From Burkholderiales bacterium (GTDB taxonomy: Bacteria > Pseudomonadota > Gammaproteobacteria > Burkholderiales > Nitrosomonadaceae), in NCBI GenBank assembly GCA_015075225.1, contig JABTUQ010000004.1:248001-312000 (forward strand): 64,000 bases of DNA, written 5' to 3'. The notes below the pieces were generated by a model. That model was not told where the DNA came from. It saw only the letters and a list, made by a program, of their open reading frames with translations, and did no database searches. Positions 32,865 to 44,084 of the stretch are shown one piece after another; within the stretch, counting starts at the first letter, position 1; the number at the start of each line of letters is the position of its first letter. Position numbers and translations under genes: made by a program.

Positions 32865-33275
32865 ATGACCACAAAAAATGCACTGGCCGCAGACGAGAAA
32901 TTCCGTATCGACAAATGGCTGTTTGCCGCACGCTTTTACAAAACGCGCTCACAGGCTGCTGATGCAGTCGAGCGCGGACAGGTGCAGATCAACGGTATGC
33001 GGGCCAAACCCTCCAGAAACCTGAATGAAGGGGATTTGCTTTCCATCCGCATCGGGCCTTATCACCATCAGGTGAAGGTGCTGGCATTGTCTGGCCAGCG
33101 CCGATCCGCCACCGAAGCGCGTCTGCTTTATCAGGAAACGGAAGAAAGCCAGCAAGCACGCGAGGCACTGGCAGAAAACCTCAAATCACAACAGCCTCTG
33201 CCGCGTTACGCTGGCAAAGGCAGGCCTACCAAGCGCACCCGGCGTGATCTGGATCGTTTCATTGGCGACAAATGA
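32865..33275 (+). CDS. hslR: S4-domain heat shock protein 15 homologue
   Basis: 136 residues. The S4 RNA-binding domain occupies the first 60 residues (RIDKWLFAARFYKTRSQAADAVERG, V.IN motif), followed by a basic tail (GKGRPTKRTRRDLDRF). HslR binds nascent-chain-carrying 50S subunits and helps recycle stalled ribosomes. Ends 2 bp before the recQ start, so the genes are coupled. Confidence 0.82.
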   Translation: MTTKNALAADEKFRIDKWLFAARFYKTRSQAADAVERGQVQINGMRAKPSRNLNEGDLLSIRIGPYHHQVKVLALSGQRRSATEARLLYQETEESQQAREALAENLKSQQPLPRYAGKGRPTKRTRRDLDRFIGDK

Positions 33276-33276
33276 C

Positions 33277-34917
33277 ATGACCGCTCCCGCCCGAATGCTG
33301 CTGAAGGAAATTTTTGGTTACAGTGAATTTCGCGGCAGGCAGGCTGAAATCATTGATCATGTCGTGAACGGGGGGCATTGCCTGGTACTGATGCCGACTG
33401 GCGGCGGTAAATCACTGTGCTACCAGATCCCGGCATTGTTGAGAAACGGGATTGGTATCGTCATTTCACCGCTGATTGCGCTGATGGAAAATCAGGTGGC
33501 TGCTCTGCACAAACAGGGCGTGCGTGCGGCCTATCTCAATTCCGCACTGGTACCCGAGGCTGCTGCAGCGGTTGAACGGAAGATGCTGGCAGGAGAATAT
33601 GATCTGGTTTATGTAGCACCGGAAAGGCTGTTGACCGCCCGCTTTCACGCATTGCTCCAACGTATTCCCATCGCCCTGTTTGCCATTGATGAAGCCCACT
33701 GTGTTTCCCAGTGGGGACACGATTTCCGCCCGGAATACGGCAAACTCTCGGTTCTGCCTGAAAAATTTCCACAAGTGCCGCGTATTGCCCTGACCGCCAG
33801 CGCCGATGCCAGAACCCGCGCAGATATTCTGCGTTGCCTCGATTTGCGCGAGGCTCGCGCGTTTATCAGCAGCTTCGATCGTCCCAACCTCTGCTATCGC
33901 ATTACTGCCCGGTCCAATAGCCGGATGCAGTTATTGAATTTCATCCGCAGCCAGCATGCTGGCGAATCGGGCATTGTTTATTGCCAATCCCGCAAAAAAG
34001 CCGAAGATACAGCCGCCTGGCTCAATCTCCATTCCATACCGGCGCTGGCCTACCATGCCGGCATGGAAACCGCTGTCCGCACCTTGCACCAGAAAAAATT
34101 TCTGCTCGAAAAAAGCACCGTCATGGTGGCTACATCCGCATTCGGGCTGGGAATCGACAAACCCGACATACGCTTTGTGGCCCACCTGGATTTACCCAAA
34201 AGCATCGAAAGCTATTATCAGGAAACCGGGCGTGCCGGGCGTGATGGTCTGCCAGCCAATGCCTGGATGGTTTATGGCCCGGGCGACATCATCCGGCTGC
34301 GATCCCAGGCGGGTACAGAGCAGATACCTGTTCCGATCAGACAGGCGGCTGCTGCTCGGCTGGAGGCACTGCTGGCGCTATGTGAAACAACCGATTGCCG
34401 CAGAAAACCATTACTCGGCTATTTTGGCGAATCTACCGGCAACCAGCCGTGCGGCAACTGCGATACCTGCCTGGAAACGACACCGTTACGGGATGACACG
34501 ATTGCCGCGCAAAAAGCCCTGTCCTGCGTCTATCGCACGGGCCAATGCTTTGGCACGGAATATCTGATCGATATCCTGACCGGCAAACAGACAGACCGCA
34601 TCAGGCAATGGCAGCATGATCGCATCAGCACCTTTGGCATCGGCCAGGAATTGAGTACCGAAGGCTGGCGCATTATTTTCAGGCATTTACTGGCACTGGG
34701 TTACCTGAATGCAGGCGAAGATCGTGCTGGCGGAGAACGCATCACCTTGCAACTGACACCCGCCGCCAGAAGCGTATTGCGCGCAGAAACCCGCATAACA
34801 ATCCGGCTTTTACCTCGTCACCAGACACCATATCCAAAAAATTCCGCCAGCTTGCCTACATCACTGGCGCCAGATGCATGCGAAAGCGGGCTGAACAACA
34901 ACCTGTTGGCGACTTGA
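33277..34917 (+). CDS. recQ: ATP-dependent DNA helicase RecQ
   Basis: 546 residues from ATG 33277 (MTAPARMLLKEIFGYSEF). Seen: the Q-like GYSEFRGRQAEII, Walker A LMPTGGGKSLCYQIPAL, DEAH box FAIDEAHCVSQWGHDFRPEY, motif V ATSAFGLGIDKPDI, motif VI QETGRAGRDGLPA, Zn-binding Cys set (CDTCLET) and RQC wing. It is shorter than typical RecQ (about 600): the C-terminal HRDC domain is missing and the protein ends in a low-complexity tail. The gene abuts the decayed island, so its 3' end may have been replaced by an insertion. Confidence 0.9.
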   Translation: MTAPARMLLKEIFGYSEFRGRQAEIIDHVVNGGHCLVLMPTGGGKSLCYQIPALLRNGIGIVISPLIALMENQVAALHKQGVRAAYLNSALVPEAAAAVERKMLAGEYDLVYVAPERLLTARFHALLQRIPIALFAIDEAHCVSQWGHDFRPEYGKLSVLPEKFPQVPRIALTASADARTRADILRCLDLREARAFISSFDRPNLCYRITARSNSRMQLLNFIRSQHAGESGIVYCQSRKKAEDTAAWLNLHSIPALAYHAGMETAVRTLHQKKFLLEKSTVMVATSAFGLGIDKPDIRFVAHLDLPKSIESYYQETGRAGRDGLPANAWMVYGPGDIIRLRSQAGTEQIPVPIRQAAAARLEALLALCETTDCRRKPLLGYFGESTGNQPCGNCDTCLETTPLRDDTIAAQKALSCVYRTGQCFGTEYLIDILTGKQTDRIRQWQHDRISTFGIGQELSTEGWRIIFRHLLALGYLNAGEDRAGGERITLQLTPAARSVLRAETRITIRLLPRHQTPYPKNSASLPTSLAPDACESGLNNNLLAT

Positions 34918-35076
34918 ATAAAAAACCGGATACCCGGTGATTTATGATTTGATTGTTTTGGGTCGAATCGGCGCTTTTAAAATCGGCAAGGGCTGAAGTT
35001 GGCCAAAAGCCCAAATCAACAGAAACAGAAATAATGAGAAAAATCGCTTAACCGAGTTTAACTAATATGTCCGTTT
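34918..35076. other. Spacer downstream of recQ, start of the decayed island
   Basis: No coding pattern. A small palindrome ACCGG-ATAC-CCGGT at 34925 could be a weak terminator. A+T content rises relative to recQ. Confidence 0.3.
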
Positions 35077-35166
35077 CTACTTGATCAGGTCAACTATCTC
35101 TCTAGCGTCCTCAAGGACGTCGAAGGAAGTTTCAAACTCTTTTTGCAGGTTTTGATGATCTGTCAT
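35077..35166 (-). CDS. Tiny cassette-borne ORF next to attC
   Basis: 29 codons (MTDHQNLQKEF... ending DLIK). The ATG is 5 bp after the attC end, as in a gene cassette that follows it. Acidic, no recognised family. It may be a true small gene or a cassette fragment. Confidence 0.3.
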   Translation of the reverse strand: MTDHQNLQKEFETSFDVLEDAREIVDLIK

Positions 35167-35170
35167 TGCG

Positions 35171-35238
35171 CTCTAACGCTAGTATTGAGTGACGCAGGCG
35201 ACTTTTTCACCTGCGTCCGTTTGAACAGCTTGTTGGGC
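35171..35238 (-). other. Integron attC recombination site
   Basis: 68 bp. Core sites CTCTAAC (35171-35177) and GTTGGGC (35232-35238) can pair with wobble; inside lie AACGCT...TTTGAACAG arms and a central stem (GACGCAGG with CCTGCGTC). The layout resembles the reverse complement of aadA-type attC sites (ATCTAACGCT... CTTGAAC...TTGTTAGAC). No integrase of the integron type is in the window, so this is a lone attC. Confidence 0.7.
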
Positions 35239-35245
35239 GAGTATG

Positions 35246-35338
35246 TTATTTGACTAGAAAAGGCACATCATCTGAACCGTTAATGACCTCTGATCCCATT
35301 TCCTCGTTCCAATTACCCCGCTTGAGTGACTGTCTCTG
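35246..35338 (-). pseudogene. 3' remnant of a cassette ORF
   Basis: About 30 codons, open to an upstream stop, ending VPFLVK and then TAA, 8 bp before the attC. This is the position of the cassette gene whose attC is 35171-35238. No start codon and no recognised family. Confidence 0.3.
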
Positions 35339-35394
35339 TCAGGCAAATATCAGCGATATAGGAACTGCCTTTACAGGTTTATGAAACATCTGGG

Positions 35395-36073
35395 TTAATG
35401 GCTCTTTCCAGATTTTTTTCGATAATAACTTATGGGTAGGAGTCCTAAAAGAAGTAGAGAAAGCGTCGCAGGTTCAGGAATTTTTGCAATAAGCCTAAGT
35501 GCTGCTCCCGATACAATCGCGTCATCGGCGTAAGTTAAAAGAATTCTTCCATCGCCAGAAAAATCTCCAGTCCCGAAAGAGAGAAAGTTTGCAAGCTGTT
35601 GTCGGGAATAGAAGTCCAAAAGATTAAGCGTTACTTGTTTCGTAACATTGAGTTCCAGCTGATCCCCTATTTGCGGCTCACCAACGAATGGCATGTTTTC
35701 AAGATTAAACTGGTCGTTTTTATAAGCGATACTCTTAGCTGTCAACCAAAGCGTGAGGGTCGCGGAAAAGATTTCGCCATGCTGTTGCGACTGAAGGCGA
35801 GATAATTCGGATGGCTGCGAAAATCGAATACTCCACTAGTCCATTCGTCAATACCATCTCCTACTGTTGTTGCAGTTGAAGGTACAGGTATGATAGTAAA
35901 GTCCCCATTTTGGATATAGTCACCCGTGGTATTAATTGATGAAGAAGGAAGAATAGTTTTCATATCTTCATCAGCATCCCATAAAACTGATTGCACTGTT
36001 ATTGGAGCAGAAATTACTGGTGAAGCAAAAATTAATCCAGGGATGGCGATAATCGGTAATAAGAATTTCTTGA
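35395..36073 (-). pseudogene. PEP-CTERM secreted protein, frame-broken
   Basis: Two overlapping frames make one gene: the N part from ATG near 36073 (signal peptide MLKKFLLPIIAIPG) and the C part ending in KIPEPATLSLLLLGLLPISYYRKK, the Pro-Glu-Pro plus membrane helix plus basic tail of a PEP-CTERM sorting signal. The frames meet near 35750-35790, where one base change is needed. PEP-CTERM proteins are exported and cut by exosortase; none is in this window. A+T-rich compared with neighbours. Confidence 0.65.
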
Positions 36074-36207
36074 GCATTTTTAAATCTCCAATTTTGGTAA
36101 AAAATAGCATCAATAGATATGGAATTGGGAATGGAAATTGCGACCGCTAAATAATTTTATCAGCATATTTGCTTAACGTTAAGTAGATACCTTTTTAGGT
36201 ACATAAA

Positions 36208-36370
36208 TGAATCGTCCCGGGAATTGAGGAGGCAGATTAGTCAAAGTAAAACGGTTTGATTTTTGGATATTTCGAGTTGCTGATAATAGCGTTGTACAGC
36301 CTCAATGGGTGGGATGTTGCCAATTGATCCCAGCAGGCGCTGATGGTTGAACCAGAATACCCATTCCAGG
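36208..36370 (-). mobile_element. 3' remnant of an IS3-family (IS407-like) insertion sequence
   Basis: On the minus strand the sequence encodes EWVFWFNHQRLLGSIG and NIPPIEA up to a TGA at 36241, the characteristic end of IS3-family transposase B. The element end at 36208 begins TGAATCGTCCCGGGAATTG, similar to IS407-group inverted repeats. The 5' part is gone and the fragment stops at the MITE border 36370/36371. Confidence 0.75.
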
Positions 36371-36510
36371 GGAACCTCTGAAAAACTACCTGCGTTGTCA
36401 TTTCCGTGTTAAACACCGGCTCAAAATGCTCATTTATTACATATAAACTCCGATTTTTGCCAATTTTTTTCTTGAACTGACTGCCTCGCTGACGTTTTTC
36501 AGAGATTATT
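36371..36510. mobile_element. MITE copy next to the IS3 remnant
   Basis: Left end GGAACCTCTGAAAAACTACCTG; the right end is decayed (CAGAGATTATT instead of CAGAGGTTCC). Same internal TTATTACATATAAACTCCG. No clear target duplication; it abuts the transposase fragment. Confidence 0.75.
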
Positions 36511-36602
36511 TAGTGTGTGTATACTCTTAAATTCATCGCGCGATGCGGTCTGTGCAATCTGAGTTTGAGTGTGTCAATGCGTTACTTGATCTGGAGGAGA
36601 AA

Positions 36603-38622
36603 ATGGTTATGATAAAAAAACATTCGGAGCCGGTTACCGGCTGTCGGCACTTTGCCAGGAAAGTACTGGTGGTTGCGCTGGTGGGACTTTGTGTGTCTGC
36701 CCACGCAGGCAAAATCACATCGGTCCCGTCGGCGAGCGGAGCGCCAGGTTTCGGCGGTTGGAATCTGGATAACGTGAATGTGGTGCTGAATGGTACTGAC
36801 AGTTCGTTCGATCCCGTTACCGGTGCTTATAGTTTTGCATAGGAGAGTGATTTGACCTACCGAAGTTTTGTTTCGGACGGGCTGGTCACGGACATGGGAA
36901 TCGTATTGGCGAAGGACTGGCCAATAGGCGAGCCTTCAGGGATCAAGATCGTCAATGACGATCCGGGGATAAAAAACGACAAACCTGCCAACTGCATTAT
37001 GTCCACATCCTACCTCAAGGACCACTACCTGGACTCGGTCGATCCGAAACAGGTCATCTGCAGCAGTCCGTTCCAGACTCACAAATGTTTCAAGGTAGCG
37101 ATGCTGCCCAGCACCGTGGATGGGCGCTGGTTCAGACAGCGTGGATCTGGTTTTCAATGTTGAGCACGAAACTGGCGTCCGCACCTACCAAATATTCCAG
37201 AAAATCAACAACTGGACCAACAAGCGATTGCAAGGATTCAAGATCGAAGTCGGCTTTGGCGTTGGCGCGAGCTTCATCAGCGTAACTAATGCAGGCGTCA
37301 ACCTGGACAACCTGAACATTGCCGTACCCTCCGATTTATGGAGCCCGACGCAGCTCGCCACATTCTCCGCAGGCCTTTTTGGACCGAAAGACAAGCACAC
37401 CGGAGAACTCGGCTTTTTTGATTCGAAGACTCGGGCCGGCTTTTACATCGATGAATATGTGACAGGCGTTCAGCCTCTGACCGATACACTTACGGCAACT
37501 CGGACACTGCCCAGCAATTACGCGGATGTACCAAAAGGGGCGGGAGCAGCCGCCAATCAGTTTGGCCCTTGGCTGCCAAACAACATGCTTCCCGAAGGTA
37601 TTTTCTTCGATGACGATGGTAACCCTAATACCGACGCAGCACTGGTTGCCTGGTATGGTTATAACCCGGCAACCGGCTCTCTGGGCTGGATGCGTGGAGA
37701 TCTGGATAAATTCGCCGCGATTCCGGATGCCGTTATCCAGGCCATGGGCGCCAACCTGTCCTACACCTCCGGCGTGATTGATGATCTGGTTAATGTCGGT
37801 CTCAATTACGTGATCCGGTTGGGTGACGTTAGCACATTCCCTGCTACCGCGAATAATACCTTCACGATCCGAGTGACGCCGACCCCCGACAGTTCGAGAA
37901 CCGCCGCGCCGACTTTTGTCGGAAATACTCCCGATCCGTTGCTGCTGTTTACGAGCTCCGATGCGTCTGTGCTATTGCAACCCGAGAATAAGTTTGCGAT
38001 CGGCAGCCTGCTGACAGCCCGTCTCGGTGATGCGGATCTCAACGTGAATCCAGATATCGCCGAAGAAGTCGACGTAACCATTTCGACGAGCACCGGCTTA
38101 AGCGGCACACTGACCCTGGTCGAACAAGGAACCAATCGCGGCGTGTTCGCAGCCACTCTGCCCGTGGAATACAGCAACGTTGCGGCAGGAACCGTAGTGA
38201 CGATGATGTACCTCGACGAGACTACCGGGCTCAGTAAGATCTCCAGCACAACTGCAGACAGTACGCCAGCGCCAATTGTTTCTGAATTATCGATCACCAA
38301 TCTCTCTGTACCCGAAACTCTAGCCGACGGTCTTTCCCGAACTCTGATGCTTACGATCACAAACGATAAGACGGCCATCGAATCTGCCACCGGCGAGGTA
38401 CTGCTTACTGGATCGGACGGTAGTGAATTCCGTGACACCTTTACCGCCCTGCGAGCAGGAAAGAAACAGAAGTTCAATTTTCGATGGACCGCGCATCTGG
38501 CTGATCCAGCTGTTCCCGAAACTGTGGTGTGGGTTGCCAGCGGAACCGCCAATGGCCAGAAAGTTGCAGAAGCCAATGCCGTCACATTAATTGGGGTCAA
38601 GAAAGGAAAAAACGCCAAGTAA
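36603..38622 (+). pseudogene. Choice-of-anchor-like secreted protein, broken by a stop and a frameshift
   Basis: About 670 codons in three segments. The first (from ATG 36603, GGAGG upstream) has a signal peptide ending near SAHAG and continues to an in-frame TAG at 36840-36842. Reading goes on in the same frame to about 37125, then the last 500 codons (from about 37120) are one base away. The last part is Thr/Ser-rich with beta-sandwich-like strands (GLNYVIRLGDVSTFPA, TNRGVFAATLPVEYSNVAAGT) and resembles the choice-of-anchor group of exported proteins. No PEP-CTERM tail. It is followed by a strong terminator. Confidence 0.6.
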
Positions 38623-38651
38623 CTGACACATTACTATTCGTCTGGTGAATC

Positions 38652-38682
38652 AAGGCGCAGCTCTGCTGCGCCTTTTTATTTC
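38652..38682 (+). terminator. Rho-independent terminator of the choice-of-anchor gene
   Basis: AAGGCGCAG / CTGCGCCTT stem with a short loop, then TTTTTATTTC. About 30 bp after the stop codon. Confidence 0.85.
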
Positions 38683-38734
38683 ATAGAACTTACGCATTGA
38701 TAGGCGATGTTAAACCATGCTGATTAAAAAACGG

Positions 38735-38997
38735 CTATTCGTAAAAGCGTGTTGAAATGTCCGCCCCGTAGTTCTTGGGCGGTGGTTGACGCTGCGCCCT
38801 GTTTCCACGGATACGGGTATTGCCACTGAACGCGGCTTTGAGCTTGGTGTAGGTCTGTTCGCGTAGTTCGTCGCGGTTGCACAGGAACAGGGCCGGTTTC
38901 GGCAACAGCTCCGCCCGCCGCTCAAGGATGATTTTCTCGAAGGCAGCGCGGATCTTCGGTGCAGGCAATGTCCAGTCGATCTCGGCCTCTTTCATGT
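38735..38997 (-). pseudogene. Fragment of a helicase, type I restriction HsdR-like
   Basis: About 88 codons from MKEAEIDW to a TAA. The stretch AELLPKPALFLCNRDELREQTYTKLKAAF looks like motif Ia of superfamily 2 helicases of the HsdR group (ALFLxDRDELRxQ). No Walker A or DEAD box is present, so it is only a remnant. It ends close to an IS5 tail. Low confidence; another helicase family is possible. Confidence 0.3.
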
Positions 38998-39046
38998 CAT
39001 CTGCATGGAGGATCACGTTGTCTCGGAAGCAAATGTGGGCTATTCC

Positions 39047-39174
39047 ATGCACATAGCCTGGCTGGAAAAAAACCGAAGATTATGGAAAAACTGCGAGCGT
39101 AAACTCAATACCAGCTTGCAATTCATTCATATGGCTTTCCTGGCTCTGCTACTCAGAAGATCGTAAACAGGCTC
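39047..39174 (+). mobile_element. IS5-family (IS427-like) transposase end remnant
   Basis: Encodes AWLEKNRRLWKNCERKLNTS and FIHMAFLALLLRRS, near identical to the C end of the transposase at 47870-48346. The terminal repeat AGATCGTAAACAGGCTC at its end matches the complete element (GAGTCTGTTTACGATCT). Only about 125 bp survive, joined to the helicase fragment. Confidence 0.85.
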
Positions 39175-39246
39175 TTAGGCAGCATTGGGTTTCGCGGGCG
39201 TGCGCCGAGAGCAAGGTGTAGCGCCGGTTCATGTCGGAGTCGTTCA

Positions 39247-39333
39247 TCACGCGTGTACCGCAGTGAACGTTGAGCCGTCCCCCAGATGGATGACGATGCG
39301 CCACGTGCCCCTCACGGTATTTTCGGTATTCAT
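39247..39333 (-). CDS. Short ORF overlapping the DUF6155-like gene
   Basis: 28 codons beginning MNTENTVRGTWRIVIHLGDG. Its ATG overlaps the preceding stop as TGATG, suggesting coupling, but the frame soon ends and the sequence continues in another frame. Possibly a remnant. Unrecognised. Confidence 0.2.
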   Translation of the reverse strand: MNTENTVRGTWRIVIHLGDGSTFTAVHA

Positions 39334-39878
39334 CATGCCTGACCAGCCAAACCGGCTTCCGACCAGAAGTGGTTGAAATCATCGCCTACACCCCAGCCAA
39401 TGTTTTTCCCCAATCGGCGCACCCGGTCGAGCCGGGTGAGAAATGCCGCCTGCTGCGCAGTGGGCAAGGCCAGTACGTATTTCAATGCCTGCTCGAACAT
39501 TCGTACCAGTGCATCATAAAAACCTTCATCGTCCATGCCGCAATCGGCCAGAAAATCGAACACCTCCTCACAGTAGAACACCGTGAGTTCGGCCAAGCCC
39601 TCGGGCTTGCCGAGCGCCTTTTTGGCCTTGCTGACCGAGATTGGATTGCGAAAATCCGGCGGATTGATCCAGCAGGTGATCACATCCTTGTAGGGCTCCA
39701 GCGGATCATCGCCCAGGCCGAAACGGGCATGCAGAAAAGCCTTGTTGTCCTTGCTGGCTGCGTACAGGTCTTGCACCAGCCCCAGCAGCCCGGCGCGGTC
39801 AAAATCTGCCAAATGAGTTTTGACATCAATCCAGCTGAAGGTAGCTTTGGGTGTTTTTTTCGTGGTCATGCGCGTCAA
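39333..39878 (-). CDS. DUF6155-like protein
   Basis: 181 residues, no membrane helix or signal. DVKTHLADFDRAGLLGLVQDLYAAS and HARFGLGDDPLEPYKDVI resemble the DUF6155 family, which is of unknown function. It is the only intact-looking gene of the island between guaA and recQ. Not clearly coupled to a partner. Confidence 0.45.
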   Translation of the reverse strand: MTRMTTKKTPKATFSWIDVKTHLADFDRAGLLGLVQDLYAASKDNKAFLHARFGLGDDPLEPYKDVITCWINPPDFRNPISVSKAKKALGKPEGLAELTVFYCEEVFDFLADCGMDDEGFYDALVRMFEQALKYVLALPTAQQAAFLTRLDRVRRLGKNIGWGVGDDFNHFWSEAGLAGQA

Positions 39879-39918
39879 TCCTCATCCTTGTCGGGTGTAT
39901 TTTCAGATTCAATCTGTT

Positions 39919-40718
39919 TCAGCAGCCGGTTGAAACGTAAGCGCTCATCGGCGCATCCGAGTCGTACCGTGATGGCAAAACAAAGTCGGAACCACCGGCA
40001 AAGGCTTTCAGGGCAATGAAAATATCCAGGGCCTGCTGGGACAGGAATACCAGGTGCGGGTTACGGCGCTTCATCCACTCCTTGGGAATCGTCCACAGCG
40101 CTTCGCTGAAATTGATCTCACTCCAGGTCGCATTGGTCAGTTCGTTTTTGCGCACCATGGTCAGCAAAAGCAGCTTGGCCGCACCAGCTCCGCCGGGTTT
40201 TCGACCTTCTGCCCACGCTCGGTTGCCCAGCGAAACACTTGCATAACGATTTCACGCACATGAACGGCGGTGGCCGGTGCTCCTCGCTCGACGATGGCAT
40301 CGGTCAGCGCCCGCAAGTCCTCATGGGTGATCTCCACCAGCTTCTGATTGCTGAATTTTGGCTTCAGCTCGCGCTCATAGACTGAACGGCGCATATCGCG
40401 GGTGGAGTCGGCCATCTGGTAGCCGCGCAGCCATTTCTCGGCCCAGGCACCGAACGTCTCTGCATCCTTGACCCGCGCCTTCTCCTTGGCCGGTGACTTG
40501 CCCGCCGCAACCATCTTCTTGGCGTCACCCAACTGCTCTCGGGCTTCTGCCAGGGTGATGCCACCGACGCCGTAGCGACCAAAGGTGATGGTTTCCTGCC
40601 GCCTATTGAGCGAGTAGTTGTAGCGGAACGAGACAGCACCAGCGGCCGTGACGGCCACATACAGACCATCCCGGTCATTCACCTTGTAGAGCTTGTCCCT
40701 CTTCGTTTTTGATACCAT
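39919..40718 (-). pseudogene. P4-type tyrosine-recombinase integrase, deleted
   Basis: The N part from ATG 40718 carries the DUF4102-like arm-binding domain (YKVNDRDGLYVAV, NYSLNRRQETITFGRYG) and the core-binding part (FGAWAEKWLRGY). At VENPAELVRPS, about 40160, the frame changes and some 40 residues of the usual integrase are missing; the next piece (LLLLTMVRKNELTNATWSEI) is the start of the catalytic domain. It breaks off after DFVLPSRYDSDAP before the RHxxR and Tyr. The gene lies beside the guaA 3' end, a known island integration site. Confidence 0.75.
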
Positions 40719-40924
40719 GCTGAAAAAACGTCAAATTTATGGTGTTTTTTCTAAAAATAACAATAGTTTAGTAAAATCCAATACCATGAAAACATAAAAA
40801 AGAGCTGCATGGTATCGGCTTCCATCATGGCATCGCCAGTACGATAGTACCAGCTTTAATGCCATGCTCAAACGATGCTTGGCGCTTCCTCCTGTTGCCA
40901 GATCGCGCCAGGCACAAATACAAA
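40719..40924. other. Integrase 5' region beside guaA
   Basis: No gene. Contains A+T-rich stretches (40735-40800) that may hold the integrase promoter. The guaA 3' end (about 40990-41020) is the likely attachment core. I do not find a second copy of that core elsewhere in the window. Confidence 0.35.
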
Positions 40925-40925
40925 A

Positions 40926-40956
40926 AAGCCCGCAATTACGCGGGCTTAGCGGCTTT
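40926..40956. terminator. Bidirectional terminator at the guaA end
   Basis: AAGCCCGC (40926-40933) pairs with GCGGGCTT (40940-40947); CAAAAAA precedes the stem and CTTTTTAT follows. It would end guaA transcription and any read-through the other way. Confidence 0.7.
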
Positions 40957-40993
40957 TTATGCCTTCAGATGCCTGGCCGTGCCAGACGCGGGA

Positions 40994-42553
40994 TCATTCC
41001 CACTCGATCGTGGCTGGAGGTTTTCCGGAAATATCGTAAACCACCCGGTTGATGCCACGGATTTCGTTGATGATGCGGTTGGAGATTCTGGCAAGCAGGG
41101 AGTAGGGTAGCTCTGCCCAGTGGGCAGTCATGAAGTCCTCAGTCTGGATGGCGCGCAGTGCAACGACATATTCATAACTGCGGTTATCTCCCATGACGCC
41201 GACCGATTTCACCGGCAGGAAAACAGCAAATGCCTGGGAAGTTTTTTCATACCATCCGGCATTTCTCAATTCCTCGATGAAAATAGCATCCGCCTGGCGC
41301 AGCAATTCGGTGTATTCGTACTTGACCTCACCCAGAATACGGACACCCAGCCCCGGGCCTGGGAACGGGTGGCGGAACACCAGTTCATGCGGTAACCCCA
41401 GTGCCTGGCCGAGTTCGCGCACTTCGTCCTTGAACAGCTCGCGCAGCGGTTCCAGCAGTTTGAGATGGAGCGTTTCCGGCAGGCCGCCTACATTGTGGTG
41501 GGATTTGATGACTCCAGCTTTTTTGGTGTGGCTGCCGGCAGATTCGATCACATCCGGGTAGATGGTGCCTTGTGCCAGCCATTGGGCGTTTTCGATTTTG
41601 GCTGCTTCCTGCTGGAAAATTTCCACAAATTCGCGGCCAATGACACGCCGTTTCTGTTCGGGATCGGTAATGCCTTTCAACTGTTCCAGAAATTGTCTGC
41701 CGGCATCAATATAAATGACATTGACTGCAAGATTCCGGCTAAAGGTTTCCATGATCTGCCTGGCCTCGTTCAGACGCAGCAATCCGTTGTCCACAAAAAC
41801 ACAGATCAGCTGATCGCCAATGGCACGATGAATGAGTGCAGCGGCCACTGATGAATCCACGCCGCCGGACAACCCGAGGATGACTTTATCGCTGCCAACA
41901 CGGGCGCGAATCCGACCGATGGCTTCTTCCACATAGTCAGGCATGTTCCAGTCATATCCCGCGCCGCAGATATCGTGAACGAAATGGTTGAGAATGGTCT
42001 TGCCCTGCCGGGTGTGGGTGACTTCGGGATGGAACTGCACGCCATAAAAATTGCGTGTTTCATCGGCCATGGCGGCGAGAGGCGTGGCTGCATTGGAGGC
42101 AATGGCAGAGAAACCGGGTGGCAGTTTGTTGACATGGTCACCATGGCTCATCCAGACATCAAGCGCGGGTTTGCCGTCAGAGCCAAGGCGATCATGTATG
42201 CCATGAAACAGTTTGCATGGCTCGGCCAGCAACTCCGCGTAACCGAATTCGCGCGTCCGGGCATTTTCCACTTCTCCACCGAGCTGGGCGGCCATGGCCT
42301 GCATGCCATAACAGATACCGAGAACCGGAACACCCAGCTCAAAAACGATCTGCGGCACGCGTGGAGCATCATCGGTAAAGGTGGATGCAGGTCCGCCGGA
42401 GAGGATAATACCAACGGGAGCAAATTCACGAATGAATTGCGGGCTGACATCAAAGGGATGTAGCTCGCAGTAAACATTGGTTTCCCGCACACGCCGGGCA
42501 ATCAGCCGGGTATATTGCGAGCCAAAATCCAGGATAAGAATAGCTGAATGCAT
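40994..42553 (-). CDS. guaA: GMP synthase (glutamine-hydrolysing)
   Basis: 519 residues. Converts XMP to GMP. N-terminal class I amidotransferase: [18 protein letters not shown], Cys in [28 protein letters not shown] pyrophosphatase with [14 protein letters not shown] (P-loop) and C-terminal dimerisation domain ([16 protein letters not shown]). It is 9 bp after guaB on the same strand, so an operon. Its 3' end is next to a broken integrase. Confidence 0.97.
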   Translation of the reverse strand: MHSAILILDFGSQYTRLIARRVRETNVYCELHPFDVSPQFIREFAPVGIILSGGPASTFTDDAPRVPQIVFELGVPVLGICYGMQAMAAQLGGEVENARTREFGYAELLAEPCKLFHGIHDRLGSDGKPALDVWMSHGDHVNKLPPGFSAIASNAATPLAAMADETRNFYGVQFHPEVTHTRQGKTILNHFVHDICGAGYDWNMPDYVEEAIGRIRARVGSDKVILGLSGGVDSSVAAALIHRAIGDQLICVFVDNGLLRLNEARQIMETFSRNLAVNVIYIDAGRQFLEQLKGITDPEQKRRVIGREFVEIFQQEAAKIENAQWLAQGTIYPDVIESAGSHTKKAGVIKSHHNVGGLPETLHLKLLEPLRELFKDEVRELGQALGLPHELVFRHPFPGPGLGVRILGEVKYEYTELLRQADAIFIEELRNAGWYEKTSQAFAVFLPVKSVGVMGDNRSYEYVVALRAIQTEDFMTAHWAELPYSLLARISNRIINEIRGINRVVYDISGKPPATIEWE

Positions 42554-42562
42554 ATAAAAGGC

Positions 42563-44038
<1,476 letters not shown>

Positions 44039-44084
44039 TCACAAACCCTATTATACCGGAACCCTTTGCACTTTCGGCCAGGCT

